Source: Pseudomonadota bacterium
GTDB lineage: Bacteria; Pseudomonadota; Gammaproteobacteria; Competibacterales; Competibacteraceae
Direction: 5' to 3'
Assembly (NCBI GenBank): GCA_022709365.1
Contig: JAKLIY010000031.1
Span: 1-54,082 of the forward strand
Length of the DNA: 54,082 nucleotides
Both the position numbers and the translations under genes were made by a program. Positions 26,266 to 35,751 of this stretch are shown piece after piece. Each line of letters begins with the position of its first letter. Position 1 is the first letter of the stretch. The notes beneath the pieces are model-generated. The model had not been told where the DNA came from. It searched no databases and saw only the letters and a list, made by a program, of their open reading frames with translations.

Positions 26266-27965
26266 TGAAATTTGATCTCCTGGTCTGGAGCCTGTTATTA
26301 ACCACCCTGAGTCTGTTGGTCGCCGCTTACCTCATCTCCTGGCATCGTGCCAAAGCGCTGGAGGTGGTTAACATCACGCTACTGCGGGAAATTGACGTGC
26401 GTCGCCAAGCAGAAACTGCCCTGCGTGCGAGTGAAGCACGGCTGCGAGCGGTCACCCACGCCTTGCCTGACCGGGTGTTCGTCGTCGATGAGGAGGGTCT
26501 GTACTGCGATGTGCTGGCTGATCCCCGTAATCAATCCGTGACCGGCGCTGTCTCGCTCAAGGGCAAATTGCTGAGCGAAGTCCATGCCCCCGACAAGGCG
26601 GCACTCTTTCTCGGGCTGATTCACGGGGCGCTGGCGACGCAACAGATTCACGTTGCTGAATACGAACTGCCGACCCATTCGGGGCGGCGCTGGTTCGAAT
26701 CCCGCACCGTGCCGCTCGATGTGCGCTTTAATGACAAGCCCGCCACCATCGTCATTGTCCGCGATTTGACCGAACGCAAGCTTGCCGAGTCCCAGCTCCG
26801 CCAGGCGCAGAAAATGCAGGCCATCGGCCAGCTCACGGGCGGCATCGCTCATGATTTCAACAACCTGCTCGCCGTCATCATGGGCAATCTGGAGTTGCTG
26901 CATGAACAGCTCACCGCGCAACCCCGGTTGTTGGAGCTGACCCAACAGGCGCTTAAATCCGTCGACCGGGGCGCGAATCTTAGTCGGCGGTTGCTGGCGT
27001 TCGCCCGCCGACAGCCCTTGCTGGCGCAACCGACCAACCTGAATCGGCTGGTCCTTGGCATGTTGGACCTGATCCAACGGACGCTAGGTTCCACCATTCG
27101 CGTTGACAAGGCGCTGGCGACCGATCTAGGGATGACCTTGGTCGATCCGGAACAGTTAGAAAGCGCCCTGCTCAATCTGGTCATCAACGCCCGCGATGCC
27201 ATGCCGCACGGTGGTCGGTTGCTGGTAGAAACCACCAATGCCCTACTCGATGAAGCCCAGGTCGCCGCTTATCAGGAGGATGTGCGGCCCGGCCCCTACG
27301 TGATGCTGGCGGTTTGGGATTCCGGATCGGGCATGGCCCCCGAGGTGCTGGAACATGCCTTCGAACCGTTTTTCAGCACCAAAGACGCCGGACGAGGCAG
27401 CGGTCTGGGGCTGAGCATGGTTTATGGACTGGTCAAGCAGTCCGGTGGCCATATCACCATTGACAGCGAACCCGGCCAAGGCTCTACGGTGCGCCTGTAT
27501 TTGCCCCGAATTGAGTATCAGGAAACCAGCGCGCTATCGGAACCGTCCGCATCCGATCACGCCTATCTGCAAGGCCAAGGCGAGACCATTTTGGTCGTTG
27601 AAGACGACACTGGCGTTCGGTCGTTCGTCGTGACTGCGTTGGAGCGGATGGGTTACGACATCCGGCAAGCCGACACAGCCGCGATAGCCCTGCAAATCCT
27701 GGACGCCACCCCGGAAATTGCCCTCCTGTTCACCGACATCATGCTGCCCGGCGATATGGACGGGGTACAACTCGCCGCCGAGGCGCAACGGCGCTGGCCC
27801 GGTCTGCGAGTGCTGTTTACTTCGGGTTATACAGAACATGCGCTGGTGGGTAATGGCCGGATCACAGAAGGGGTGGAAGTCCTGACCAAACCGTACCACA
27901 AGAGCGAACTGGCCAGGAAGCTGTGCCTTTTGCTCAGGCCGGGCAAACCTCCGATTAGCGGTTGA
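26265..27965 (+). CDS. Hybrid histidine kinase, tandem duplicate lacking the sensor half
   Basis: A 566-residue kinase closely similar to the C-terminal two thirds of the preceding one. It keeps one membrane helix (about 4-24), equivalent to TM2 of its neighbour, then a PAS (PDRVFVVDEEGLYCDVLA), the H-box [20 protein letters not shown] near residue 195, ATPase boxes [10 protein letters not shown] and [13 protein letters not shown], and a REC with ILVVEDDTGV and LLFTDIMLPGDMDG. The periplasmic domain and HAMP are missing. It may form heterodimers with the full-length kinase or respond to a cytoplasmic signal. The one-base stop/start overlap implies co-translation. Confidence 0.92.
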   Translation: MKFDLLVWSLLLTTLSLLVAAYLISWHRAKALEVVNITLLREIDVRRQAETALRASEARLRAVTHALPDRVFVVDEEGLYCDVLADPRNQSVTGAVSLKGKLLSEVHAPDKAALFLGLIHGALATQQIHVAEYELPTHSGRRWFESRTVPLDVRFNDKPATIVIVRDLTERKLAESQLRQAQKMQAIGQLTGGIAHDFNNLLAVIMGNLELLHEQLTAQPRLLELTQQALKSVDRGANLSRRLLAFARRQPLLAQPTNLNRLVLGMLDLIQRTLGSTIRVDKALATDLGMTLVDPEQLESALLNLVINARDAMPHGGRLLVETTNALLDEAQVAAYQEDVRPGPYVMLAVWDSGSGMAPEVLEHAFEPFFSTKDAGRGSGLGLSMVYGLVKQSGGHITIDSEPGQGSTVRLYLPRIEYQETSALSEPSASDHAYLQGQGETILVVEDDTGVRSFVVTALERMGYDIRQADTAAIALQILDATPEIALLFTDIMLPGDMDGVQLAAEAQRRWPGLRVLFTSGYTEHALVGNGRITEGVEVLTKPYHKSELARKLCLLLRPGKPPISG

Positions 27966-27987
27966 TCACGCGCTGGCCCGTCAAGGA

Positions 27988-29778
27988 TCAAACCCCCACT
28001 CGCTCCTCACGCCAAGCTTGCAACAAGGTCTCATAGTCCACGGTCACTCCCTGGCCCTCCTCATCTGCCCGTTTCGGCTTGGGTGCGCCCGGTTGATCAA
28101 ACCAGTACTGGGGATCGCGCGGTTCAGTCAATCGCGGCTCACAGCGCTTCATGCCTCCCGCCTGTTGTAAACGGGCCAGAGTTTGATCCTGCGCCGCCGC
28201 CAGGTCGTCCATCACCTGTTGGGGAGTCGCCTGACCCCGCACTGCACCGCCGAGGCGCGTCCACCACAACTGTGCGAGCCGGGGATAATCAGGGACGTGA
28301 GTACCGGTGGGCGTCCAGGCCACGCGCGCGGCACTACGGTAGAACTCGACCAACCCGCCCAGCCGGGGGGCGGCTTCGCTCATCGCCGCCGAACGCAGGT
28401 CGCTATCCCGAATCGGCGTCAACCCGACCAGCGTCTTCTTCAGCGAAACGGTTTTGCAGGTCGTGAACTGGGCATACAGCCAGGCGGCCTGACGACGTTG
28501 CAGTGGCGTACTGTTCAACAGCGTCCAGGAACCACAGTCCTGATAGCCGAGTTTCATGCCCTTTTCCCAATACGCCCCATGCGGCGACGGCGCCACCCGC
28601 CATTTAGGGGTTCCATCGCTGTTGACCACCGGTAACCCCTTTTCCAACAAATCGGCGGTGAAGGCGGTGTACCAGAAAATCTGCTGCGCGATGTCGCCCC
28701 GACCCGGCGCCGGTCCCGCGGTGGAAAAGTCCATTTTCATGGCCTCCGGCGGCGCGTACTGGCGCAGCCACTCGAGATATTTGCGCAGTGCGTATACAGC
28801 CGCCGGGCTGTTCAACGCCCCGCCCCGACTGGTGCTGGAGCCGACCGGATGGCAATTTTCGACCCGGATGCCCCATTCATCGACCGGCTGGCCATTGGGC
28901 AATCCGGGATCCCCCACTCCGGCCATCGCCAGCCAGGCGTCGGTAAAGCGCCAACCGAGTGAGGGATCGACCTTGGCATAGTCCATGTGTCCATAGACCC
29001 GACGACCATCCAACTCCTTCACCTCATGGGTGAAGAAATCGGCGATGTCTTCGTAAGCCTTCCAGTTCAGCGGAACACCGAGTTCATAACCGTGGCGTTT
29101 GCGGAACCCGGCTTTGAGGTCGGGGCGTTGGAACCAGTCATGGCGAAACCAGTACAGATTAGCGAATTGCTGGTCGGGCAGTTGATAAACCTTGCCATCC
29201 GGCCCAGTCGTGAAGCTCAGACCGATGAAGTCCTCAAGGTCGAGCGTGGGCAGGGTAAAGGCCGCGCCATCGCCGGTCATCCAGTCCGACAGCGGCGTTG
29301 CCGTTTCATACCGGTAGTGGGTGCCAATAAAGTCGGAATCATTGACATAGGCGTCGTAGAAATTGCGGCCGGTGCGCACCTGTTGTTGAATACGCTCCAC
29401 CAGTTCGCCCTCGCGCACCAGATCATGGACCACACGGATGTCCGTAATCTCGCGGAACGCCCGCGCCAGGAACCGCGCCTCGTAAACATGCGTGGGGATG
29501 GTCTCGGAGACTACGTAAATCTGCTGGCCGCGAAACGGTTCGGCAGCGCGGATGAAAAATTCCATTTCCTGCATCTGTGCTTCGTAGGACAAGGTTGACG
29601 GGGTGAATTCCCCGAGCAGCCAGCGCCGGGCGGCGGCAGTGCGCAGGGTCACATCGCCCGCTTCCTGCGCGCGAACGGTCGCCGGCCAGGCGGCGGTTAA
29701 CCCAAGGGCGGCGGCAGATTTCAACAGCGCCCGCCGGTCGCGGTCGCAGTGATCGTAGCATTGGGATGGGATCGGCAT
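27988..29778 (-). CDS. GlpV-like glycerol/glycerol-3-phosphate ABC substrate-binding protein
   Basis: A 596-residue family 1 extracellular binding protein with a twin-arginine-type leader (DRDRRALLKSAAALGLTAAW, cleavage near VRAQEA). Length and blocks such as VSETIPTHVYEARFLARAF, DAYVNDSDFIGTHYR and DCGSWTLLNSTPLQRRQAAW agree with the GlpV protein of rhizobial glpSTPQUV glycerol transporters. It is the last gene of the glp operon, 84 bases after glpF. The ATPases and permeases that should serve it (GlpS, T, P, Q) are not here. Either they are encoded elsewhere or the protein has another partner. Confidence 0.8.
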   Translation of the reverse strand: MPIPSQCYDHCDRDRRALLKSAAALGLTAAWPATVRAQEAGDVTLRTAAARRWLLGEFTPSTLSYEAQMQEMEFFIRAAEPFRGQQIYVVSETIPTHVYEARFLARAFREITDIRVVHDLVREGELVERIQQQVRTGRNFYDAYVNDSDFIGTHYRYETATPLSDWMTGDGAAFTLPTLDLEDFIGLSFTTGPDGKVYQLPDQQFANLYWFRHDWFQRPDLKAGFRKRHGYELGVPLNWKAYEDIADFFTHEVKELDGRRVYGHMDYAKVDPSLGWRFTDAWLAMAGVGDPGLPNGQPVDEWGIRVENCHPVGSSTSRGGALNSPAAVYALRKYLEWLRQYAPPEAMKMDFSTAGPAPGRGDIAQQIFWYTAFTADLLEKGLPVVNSDGTPKWRVAPSPHGAYWEKGMKLGYQDCGSWTLLNSTPLQRRQAAWLYAQFTTCKTVSLKKTLVGLTPIRDSDLRSAAMSEAAPRLGGLVEFYRSAARVAWTPTGTHVPDYPRLAQLWWTRLGGAVRGQATPQQVMDDLAAAQDQTLARLQQAGGMKRCEPRLTEPRDPQYWFDQPGAPKPKRADEEGQGVTVDYETLLQAWREERVGV

Positions 29779-29862
29779 GGTTGTGCTCTCGTGCTGGATG
29801 CGTTGATGGCGGTTGCGGGAAAAACGCGAGCGCTGGCGCCGCGCTCCCGTTACCTGGGCCGA

Positions 29863-30600
29863 TCAACGGAAATGAACGTTGCTAGGGTCTTGCAGGACCA
29901 GATACAGCAAGCCGGCCAACACCGCACCGATGATCGGGCCGACCACCGGAATCCACGCATACCCCCAGTCGCTGTCGCGCTTGCCGCCGGCGATGGGCAG
30001 CATGGCGTGCATGATCCGGGGACCGAGATCGCGCGCCGGATTGATGGCGTAACCGGTCGTCCCGCCCAGGGATAAACCAATGGCCAGCACCAGCAAGCCG
30101 ACCGGCAACGCATCCAGCGCGCCCAGACCGAACACCGAGACCGCCAGGAACAGCACGGCAAACACCAACACAAAGGTCCCGATGATTTCCGAGATCAGGT
30201 TGGAGGCGGTATCGCGAATGCCCGGCCCCGTGCAAAACACCGCCAGCTTCAGATCCACATCTTCAGTTGCCGTGAAATGGGGCCGGTACATCAGCCAGAC
30301 CAGGAAAGAACCGATGAACGCGCCAATGAACTGGGCCAGCACATAAGCCGGGAGTTGCACCCAGGCGAATTTGCCAGCAATCGCCAGCCCAATGGAAACC
30401 GCCGGATTGAGATGTGCGCCGCTGAAAGCCGCCACGGTGAATACCGCGACGAACACCGCCATGGCCCAGCCCCAGGTAATCACGATCCAGCCGGAATCCT
30501 TGCCCTTGGTCTCTTTAAGCACCACGTTAGCCACCACGCCGTTGCCGAGCAGAATCAGCAGGGCCGTACCAATCACTTCGCCAAGAAAGGGGGTCATCAC
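29863..30600 (-). CDS. glpF: Glycerol facilitator (aquaglyceroporin)
   Basis: A 245-residue MIP channel with six membrane helices and both half-helix motifs: SGAHLNPAVSIGLAIAG (NPA 1) and GYAINPARDLGPR (NPA 2). The aspartate after the second NPA-R is the mark of glycerol-conducting members. It lets glycerol enter by diffusion, to be trapped by GlpK. It sits between glpD and the glpV-like gene in one minus-strand operon, 26 bases after glpD. Confidence 0.93.
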   Translation of the reverse strand: MMTPFLGEVIGTALLILLGNGVVANVVLKETKGKDSGWIVITWGWAMAVFVAVFTVAAFSGAHLNPAVSIGLAIAGKFAWVQLPAYVLAQFIGAFIGSFLVWLMYRPHFTATEDVDLKLAVFCTGPGIRDTASNLISEIIGTFVLVFAVLFLAVSVFGLGALDALPVGLLVLAIGLSLGGTTGYAINPARDLGPRIMHAMLPIAGGKRDSDWGYAWIPVVGPIIGAVLAGLLYLVLQDPSNVHFR

Positions 30601-30626
30601 AGGGTCTCCTTTGGGGATTTTTTAAT

Positions 30627-32273
30627 TCACGCGACTTCGGCCAGGGCGGCTGACGATTCGGCTGCGGGTGACTCCTGAAAATACTCCTCGAATTTTTGCC
30701 GGGCCTGGTCGCCAAACAGCATTTCACAAGCTTCCATTAAACCCTCGGCGTGACGAATATCGGCGCGGCGCACCACCAGGGCAATCTTGGAGCGCCGACG
30801 CAGGAAGTCTTCCAGCTTGACGATCATTTCCTGGCGCTTGGCGAGCTGGATTTCACAGCGGAGATAATCGGTGCCCTTGATGAGCACCTCGGCCTGGCGC
30901 GGGTCCTCGCGGATTTCAGCCAGCAGTTCGAACGCTTGCTGGTCATAACGCCGCCACAGCCGGCTGCTGAGACTTTCGATGGACTCGGGTGAGGTGTAGC
31001 TGTCGAGATTCATCAGTTTGGCCTGATGCAGATATTCCTCACGCACTGAGGCGTGCGGTTCGCCGTACCACTTGTAGTCCCGATGCGGCAAGGCAATGCC
31101 CAGTTGGGCGACGATGTCTGAAACTTCATCGCCGACATTGACGCAGTCGGTCAGCTTGCCGCCAAAGATGCTGAGATGCGCCCTGGCCCGATCCACGTCG
31201 ATTTCGTGCTTCCGGGAAAGCTGTAACCAGTCGCGGACATTGCCATCGGCCTGGGCCTTCACCACCAGCGGGCGCACCCCGCACCGCTCGGCGATGATGT
31301 CGGCGCGAGTCAGCGGCCGGTCGAGATTCAGGCGCTTGTTGATGTTGTCCAGCACGAACTGGCGGTCGTCATCGGTAACCTCGGTGAAGGGCGATTCCAC
31401 CCGGGTATCGGTCGTGCCGATGCAGGTGCGCACTCCCATCGGGATGACGAAGAACAACCGTCCGTCGTCAGCAAAGAAGGTCAGGATGCGTTGATGAGGG
31501 GTAATCCGGGGCACAATCAGATGGATGCCCTTGGAAAACATATGATGATGTTCAGTCTGTTCACCGGTGAGCGCGTTGTGGTTGTCCACGAACGGACCGG
31601 CGGCGTTGATCAACACCTTGGCGCGGATTTCCATCTCCTGACCGTCGATGCCATCCCGCGCCCGAGTTATCCAAAGATCACCTTCGCGGCGCGCACCGAG
31701 CGATTCCACATAGTTCGCGGCGATGCAGCCGCGATCCATGGCGGAGCGCACGAACTGGAACACGAAACGCGAGTCGTTATCGTGCAGGTAGGCGTCGGAG
31801 TACTCGAAGCCGCCGGCGGCGTTGTCGGTCTTCACCACCGGCTCTTCCCGCCGGAGGGTCCGTTTGAAAAGCAGGCGGGGAATACGGGTGAAGCCGTTGC
31901 CGAACAGCCAGTACACCCAGGTTCCCGCCCACAGAAACAACGGATGAAAGCGGAATCCCCGGTCAATCGTGGAGAAAAAGCGGATTTCCTGGACCCGCGA
32001 TGGGTAGTGGCGGATCAGGTGATTGCGGCTCAGGCACAGCTTGCGAACCAGGGCATAGTCGTTACTTTCCAGATACTTGATGCCGCCCCAAGCCAGATTC
32101 GACGATTGCTGGCTGGTAAAGCCGGCGAAATCGCGCTGATCGATCAATGCCACCCGTGCGCCCTTGCCGGACAAGGCGGCGGCGGAGACCGCGCCGTTGA
32201 TGCCGCCGCCGATGATCAGGACATCGTACATGCCCTGGGTCAGCTTCTGAATGTTGCTCTCGCGGAGTTTCAT
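30627..32273 (-). CDS. glpD: Aerobic glycerol-3-phosphate dehydrogenase
   Basis: A 548-residue FAD enzyme at the inner membrane that oxidises glycerol 3-phosphate to dihydroxyacetone phosphate and passes electrons to quinone. The FAD site is VLIIGGGINGAVSAAALSGK; others are QQSSNLAWGGIKYLE, NAAGPFVDNHN and CIGTTDTRVESPF. The C-terminal DAO domain has the family's usual length. It follows glpK by 9 bases. Confidence 0.94.
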   Translation of the reverse strand: MKLRESNIQKLTQGMYDVLIIGGGINGAVSAAALSGKGARVALIDQRDFAGFTSQQSSNLAWGGIKYLESNDYALVRKLCLSRNHLIRHYPSRVQEIRFFSTIDRGFRFHPLFLWAGTWVYWLFGNGFTRIPRLLFKRTLRREEPVVKTDNAAGGFEYSDAYLHDNDSRFVFQFVRSAMDRGCIAANYVESLGARREGDLWITRARDGIDGQEMEIRAKVLINAAGPFVDNHNALTGEQTEHHHMFSKGIHLIVPRITPHQRILTFFADDGRLFFVIPMGVRTCIGTTDTRVESPFTEVTDDDRQFVLDNINKRLNLDRPLTRADIIAERCGVRPLVVKAQADGNVRDWLQLSRKHEIDVDRARAHLSIFGGKLTDCVNVGDEVSDIVAQLGIALPHRDYKWYGEPHASVREEYLHQAKLMNLDSYTSPESIESLSSRLWRRYDQQAFELLAEIREDPRQAEVLIKGTDYLRCEIQLAKRQEMIVKLEDFLRRRSKIALVVRRADIRHAEGLMEACEMLFGDQARQKFEEYFQESPAAESSAALAEVA

Positions 32274-32282
32274 AACGGCCCC

Positions 32283-33791
32283 TCACTCATCATCCAGCGC
32301 CCAGCCCTTGGCGCGCTCGACCGCTTTATGCCAGCGCCGGAACCGGCGGTCGCGTTCAGCCTGGTCAATGCGCGGGGTATAGCGGTTTTCCAGTTGCCAT
32401 TTCTTCGCCAGTTCCTCGCGGCTGCTCCAGAAACCCGTGGCGAGACCCGCTAAATAAGCCGCACCAAGCGCTGTAGTCTCGGTAATGCGCGGCACCTCGA
32501 CCGGGACGCCGAGAATGTCGGATTGCAATTGCATCAGCACGCTGTTGACCGACGCGCCGCCATCGCAGCGCAATTCCTTCAGGGTGATCCCGGAATCGCG
32601 CTGCATAGCCTCGATCACATCGCGGGTTTGATAGGTCATGCTTTCCAGAACCGCCCGGACAATATGGCCCTGCGTGGTGCCCCGGGTGATGCCAATCAGC
32701 AGGCCCCGGGCGTAGGGATCCCAGTGCGGCGCGCCCAAACCGACCAGCGCGGGAACAAAATAGACGCCTTCATTACCCGGTACTGATCGCGCCAGATCCT
32801 TGGTCTCAGACGCGGATTTGATGATCTTCAGGCCATCGCGCAGCCATTGCACCGCGGCGCCGGTGATGAAAATGGCTCCTTCCAGCGCGTACTGCACCGG
32901 CTCGTCACCGATGCCCCAGGCGATGGTGGTCAGCAATTTCTCTTGGCTGAACACGGCCTGATTACCGGTGTTCATCAGCACGAAGGAACCGGTGCCGTAG
33001 GTGTTCTTGGCCAGCCCTGGGCTGTGGCAACCCTGGCCGAACAGTGCGGCTTGCTGATCGCCAGCGATGCCCGCAACGGAAATGGAATGGGTGCCGAAAA
33101 ACATTTCCGGGTCGGTTTCGCCGTAGACGCAGGACGATGGCTTGACCTCGGGCAGAATCGCCTTGGGAATATTGAGGAGTTCAAGAATCTCCTCATCCCA
33201 GCGGAGTTCCTGAATGTTGTAGAGCAGGGTGCGTGAAGCGTTGGAGTAGTCGGTGATGTGCGTTTTGCCACCGGTCAACTGCCAGACCAGCCAGGAATCA
33301 ATGGTACCGAAGGCGATCTCGCCGCGTTCAGCGCGGGCGCGCAATCCGGTCACGTTATCCAGCAACCATTTGACCTTGGTCCCGGAAAAATAAGGATCGA
33401 TGACCAGACCGGTCTTGTGGCGGATCATCTCTTCGAGGCCCCGTTCCTTGAGTTCGTCGCAATAGCGCGCAGTCCGTCGATCCTGCCAGACAATGGCGTT
33501 AGCGACCGGCTTGCCGGTGGCACGGTCCCACAGTACGGCGGTTTCCCGCTGGTTGGTGATGCCAATGGCGTTCAGGTCGCTGGCGCGCATGTTGGCGTTG
33601 TGCAGCGCTTCGGCAATGACTTTGATCGTCACCAGCCAGATTTCCTCCGCGTCATGCTCCACCCAGCCCGGTTTGGGGTAGTACTGGGTAAATTCCGAAT
33701 AGGCCCGGCTTTTGATCTGGCCGTCGTGATTAAAGATCAGCACGGTCGAACCGGTGGTGCCCTGGTCGATGGACAGGATGTACTCGCTCAT
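32283..33791 (-). CDS. glpK: Glycerol kinase
   Basis: A 502-residue FGGY kinase from ATG 33791, preceded by AAGGAG at normal spacing. Motifs: [50 protein letters not shown] and [16 protein letters not shown]. It phosphorylates glycerol to sn-glycerol 3-phosphate. An upstream in-frame ATG at 33830 is less likely because it lacks the ribosome-binding site. As first gene after the GlpR-type operator it leads the glpK-glpD-glpF-glpV block. Confidence 0.96.
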   Translation of the reverse strand: MSEYILSIDQGTTGSTVLIFNHDGQIKSRAYSEFTQYYPKPGWVEHDAEEIWLVTIKVIAEALHNANMRASDLNAIGITNQRETAVLWDRATGKPVANAIVWQDRRTARYCDELKERGLEEMIRHKTGLVIDPYFSGTKVKWLLDNVTGLRARAERGEIAFGTIDSWLVWQLTGGKTHITDYSNASRTLLYNIQELRWDEEILELLNIPKAILPEVKPSSCVYGETDPEMFFGTHSISVAGIAGDQQAALFGQGCHSPGLAKNTYGTGSFVLMNTGNQAVFSQEKLLTTIAWGIGDEPVQYALEGAIFITGAAVQWLRDGLKIIKSASETKDLARSVPGNEGVYFVPALVGLGAPHWDPYARGLLIGITRGTTQGHIVRAVLESMTYQTRDVIEAMQRDSGITLKELRCDGGASVNSVLMQLQSDILGVPVEVPRITETTALGAAYLAGLATGFWSSREELAKKWQLENRYTPRIDQAERDRRFRRWHKAVERAKGWALDDE

Positions 33792-33917
33792 GGTGTTTTT
33801 CTCCTTTGATGATCGATAGGCACAAAACATTTTTTAGAACATCAGGATGCGGTAAACCGGCATTTGCAGTTCGCAATCCAGCATCCACTTTTGATTTTAA
33901 TTATATCGAACCCATAA

Positions 33918-33937
33918 AAATGTTCAAGCGAACATTT
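33918..33937 (-). promoter_or_regulatory. Probable GlpR operator before glpK
   Basis: A perfect inverted repeat, AAATGTTC / GAACATTT with a 4-base AAGC centre, lies about 130 bases before the glpK start and downstream of glpR. It resembles the TTCG/CGAA-centred GlpR sites known from gammaproteobacteria. A second palindrome, CAGAAAA / TTTTCTG at 33938-33952, abuts it and may be a further half of the operator or a weak terminator of glpR. The surrounding 206 bases are AT-rich, as expected of a promoter. Confidence 0.7.
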
Positions 33938-33997
33938 CAGAAAAATTTTCTGGGTAAAAAGAACCAAAAAGAAAATTACCGAACTGGGGGAGGAAAA

Positions 33998-34792
33998 TCA
34001 GCGGTTGTGAGGCGACGCGGCGGCGTTCCCGGCGTTGGCGATGAGCACCTGAACCTCAGCCGCTGCGAGCACGGCGTCCATGCTCTCTGGAGGGGAATCG
34101 TCGGTGAACAACATATTCACTTCAGAGATATGGCCAAGCCGCACCATAGCGCTGCGGCTGAACTTGCTGTGGTCGGCCACCAGCAACACGTTGCGGGAAT
34201 TAGCGATAATGGCTTGGGAAACCCGCACTTCCCGGTAATCGAAATCCAGCAAGGTACCGTCCAGGTCAATGCCGGAAATGCCAATGACGCCGAAATCGAC
34301 CTTAAATTGCTTGATAAAATCGACTGTTGCTTCACCGACGATGCCCCGATCCCGGTGGCGCACGAGTCCGCCGGTGATAATGACCTCGAAACCCGGTTTA
34401 TCGCTGAGCAGCGTGGCGACATTCAGATTGTTGGTAATGACCCGCAGACCGGTATGGTCGGCCAGCGCCTTGGCGACCTCTTCGGTCGTGGTGCCCAGAT
34501 TGATGAATAAAGAGGATTTATCGGGAATGTGTTGCGCGACCAATTGGGCAATTCGCTGTTTCTCTTCGAGATTCAGAATCTGGCGCGCCGGATAGGCAAT
34601 ATTTTCCACACTGGACGGCAGACCTGCACCGCCATGAAAGCGGCGCAAGACACCCAGATCGCACAGGGCATTGATATCCCGGCGAACGGTCTGCGGCGTC
34701 ACATTAAAACTGGCGACCAGATCATCGATGGACACAAAACCCTGTTGCTGCACCCGTTGCAGGATTTGCTGTTGCCTTTGACTGAGGTTCAT
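33998..34792 (-). CDS. glpR: DeoR-family glycerol-3-phosphate regulon repressor
   Basis: A 264-residue repressor. The N-terminal DeoR helix-turn-helix is FVSIDDLVASFNVTPQTVRR, followed by DINALCDLGVLRRFHGGAG. The C-terminal sugar-phosphate sensor has FINLGTTTEEVAKAL, LRVITNNLNVATLL and VIITGGLVRHRDRGIVGEA. In this family glycerol 3-phosphate relieves repression. The last 12 or so residues form a variable tail. It is encoded just upstream of the operon it should control, with the operator in between. Confidence 0.93.
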   Translation of the reverse strand: MNLSQRQQQILQRVQQQGFVSIDDLVASFNVTPQTVRRDINALCDLGVLRRFHGGAGLPSSVENIAYPARQILNLEEKQRIAQLVAQHIPDKSSLFINLGTTTEEVAKALADHTGLRVITNNLNVATLLSDKPGFEVIITGGLVRHRDRGIVGEATVDFIKQFKVDFGVIGISGIDLDGTLLDFDYREVRVSQAIIANSRNVLLVADHSKFSRSAMVRLGHISEVNMLFTDDSPPESMDAVLAAAEVQVLIANAGNAAASPHNR

Positions 34793-34810
34793 CAGATGCT
34801 CCGTGAGAAA

Positions 34811-34830
34811 CCCCAGCGTTCACGCCGGGG
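34811..34830 (-). terminator. Possible rho-independent terminator after the Uma2-family gene
   Basis: On the minus strand an 8-bp stem (CCCCGGCG / CGCTGGGG, one G-T pair) with a TGAA loop is followed by TTTCTC. It lies between the Uma2-family gene and glpR and would separate the two transcripts. The T-tract is short. Confidence 0.45.
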
Positions 34831-34911
34831 ATGGATAACGGGCCAAAAGAAGTTTGGCTCCTTATTTACGTCAAGCTCCTCCTGAAGGATCAACGAACCT
34901 TTTTGCAGCTC

Positions 34912-35619
34912 TCAAGGCTCGCAATCACTGCGGTTCATTCCCTGCAGCCGGGCTTCCAGTTCGGCGAGCCGCGCCTCGGCAGCCTGGCGCAGAGTCATTT
35001 CCCGCAATGCATTCGTTTCGGCTTCCAACCGGGCTTGCTCGGTCTCCAGATGACTCCTCAACTTCTCTCCCGTATGGGGATCGTAGAAACGCAACACGCC
35101 TTCTTCAAGGCGTAAATCGAGACCCAGCACTCCACTGTGCAGACTGGAACCGCCCGGACTACGTAGCGGCCAGTAGTTTCGTTCGATCAACTGCAAGGCT
35201 TGCAGTGGGGGATCGAGATAGTCGCCGGTGGGATCGTATTGCCAATATTCCCGGACGCCGAGATAGGCGTAAATGCCGCGCTTGGCGCCCTGATCTTCGC
35301 CACGGGTGCTTTGCGAGGTGATTTCAAGGACAAAATCCGGCCCCTTGGGTTCATTCCAAAGCTTGTAGGAGGGTCGGTCATGGTGGGGAGCGCCGATAAC
35401 CACGAACACATCCGGCGCCACTACGGCTTTGGGATTGCCTTGTTCGTAGTAGATAAACAGATTGCCGGAAACATACACATCGTCGCGATCCCGAAAGTGG
35501 ATCCGTAAAGCTTCTACGGCATACATCAGGTATTCGCGTTGAAAATCGCTTTCGGCCATGGGCAGTCCATCGCTGTCAGGATAATGGATCTCGGCGAAGG
35601 GAAATGCATAAGCGGACAT
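34912..35619 (-). CDS. Uma2 family (DUF820) endonuclease-fold protein with coiled-coil tail
   Basis: A 235-residue protein from ATG 35619. The nuclease-like core shows AVVAPDVFVVIGAP, PDFVLEITSQSTRGED (D...E-I-T-S) and YLGVREYWQYDPTGDYL. The last 50 or so residues (LETEQARLEAETNALRE and a repeat of A-E-x-R-L heptads) form a coiled coil, common in this subgroup. Function is unknown. It is only distantly similar to the member at 11240-11842, so the two are not a recent duplication. It is divergent from cbiX. Confidence 0.85.
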   Translation of the reverse strand: MSAYAFPFAEIHYPDSDGLPMAESDFQREYLMYAVEALRIHFRDRDDVYVSGNLFIYYEQGNPKAVVAPDVFVVIGAPHHDRPSYKLWNEPKGPDFVLEITSQSTRGEDQGAKRGIYAYLGVREYWQYDPTGDYLDPPLQALQLIERNYWPLRSPGGSSLHSGVLGLDLRLEEGVLRFYDPHTGEKLRSHLETEQARLEAETNALREMTLRQAAEARLAELEARLQGMNRSDCEP

Positions 35620-35751
35620 GGGTCGCACCCTCCGAGGTCTTCGGTTTGAAAAGCGGGAATGGATCAAAAGATCGGCGGAAATTCTATCAAGAAATCGATT
35701 AACCGCTATTATTCGCAGAATGCCAATCTCACGGTCTCCCATGCGCCTTCC

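Noticed and set aside
34912..35619. Second Uma2 gene as part of a restriction-modification system
   Set aside because: No methyltransferase or specificity gene is nearby; Uma2 proteins are common as isolated genes.
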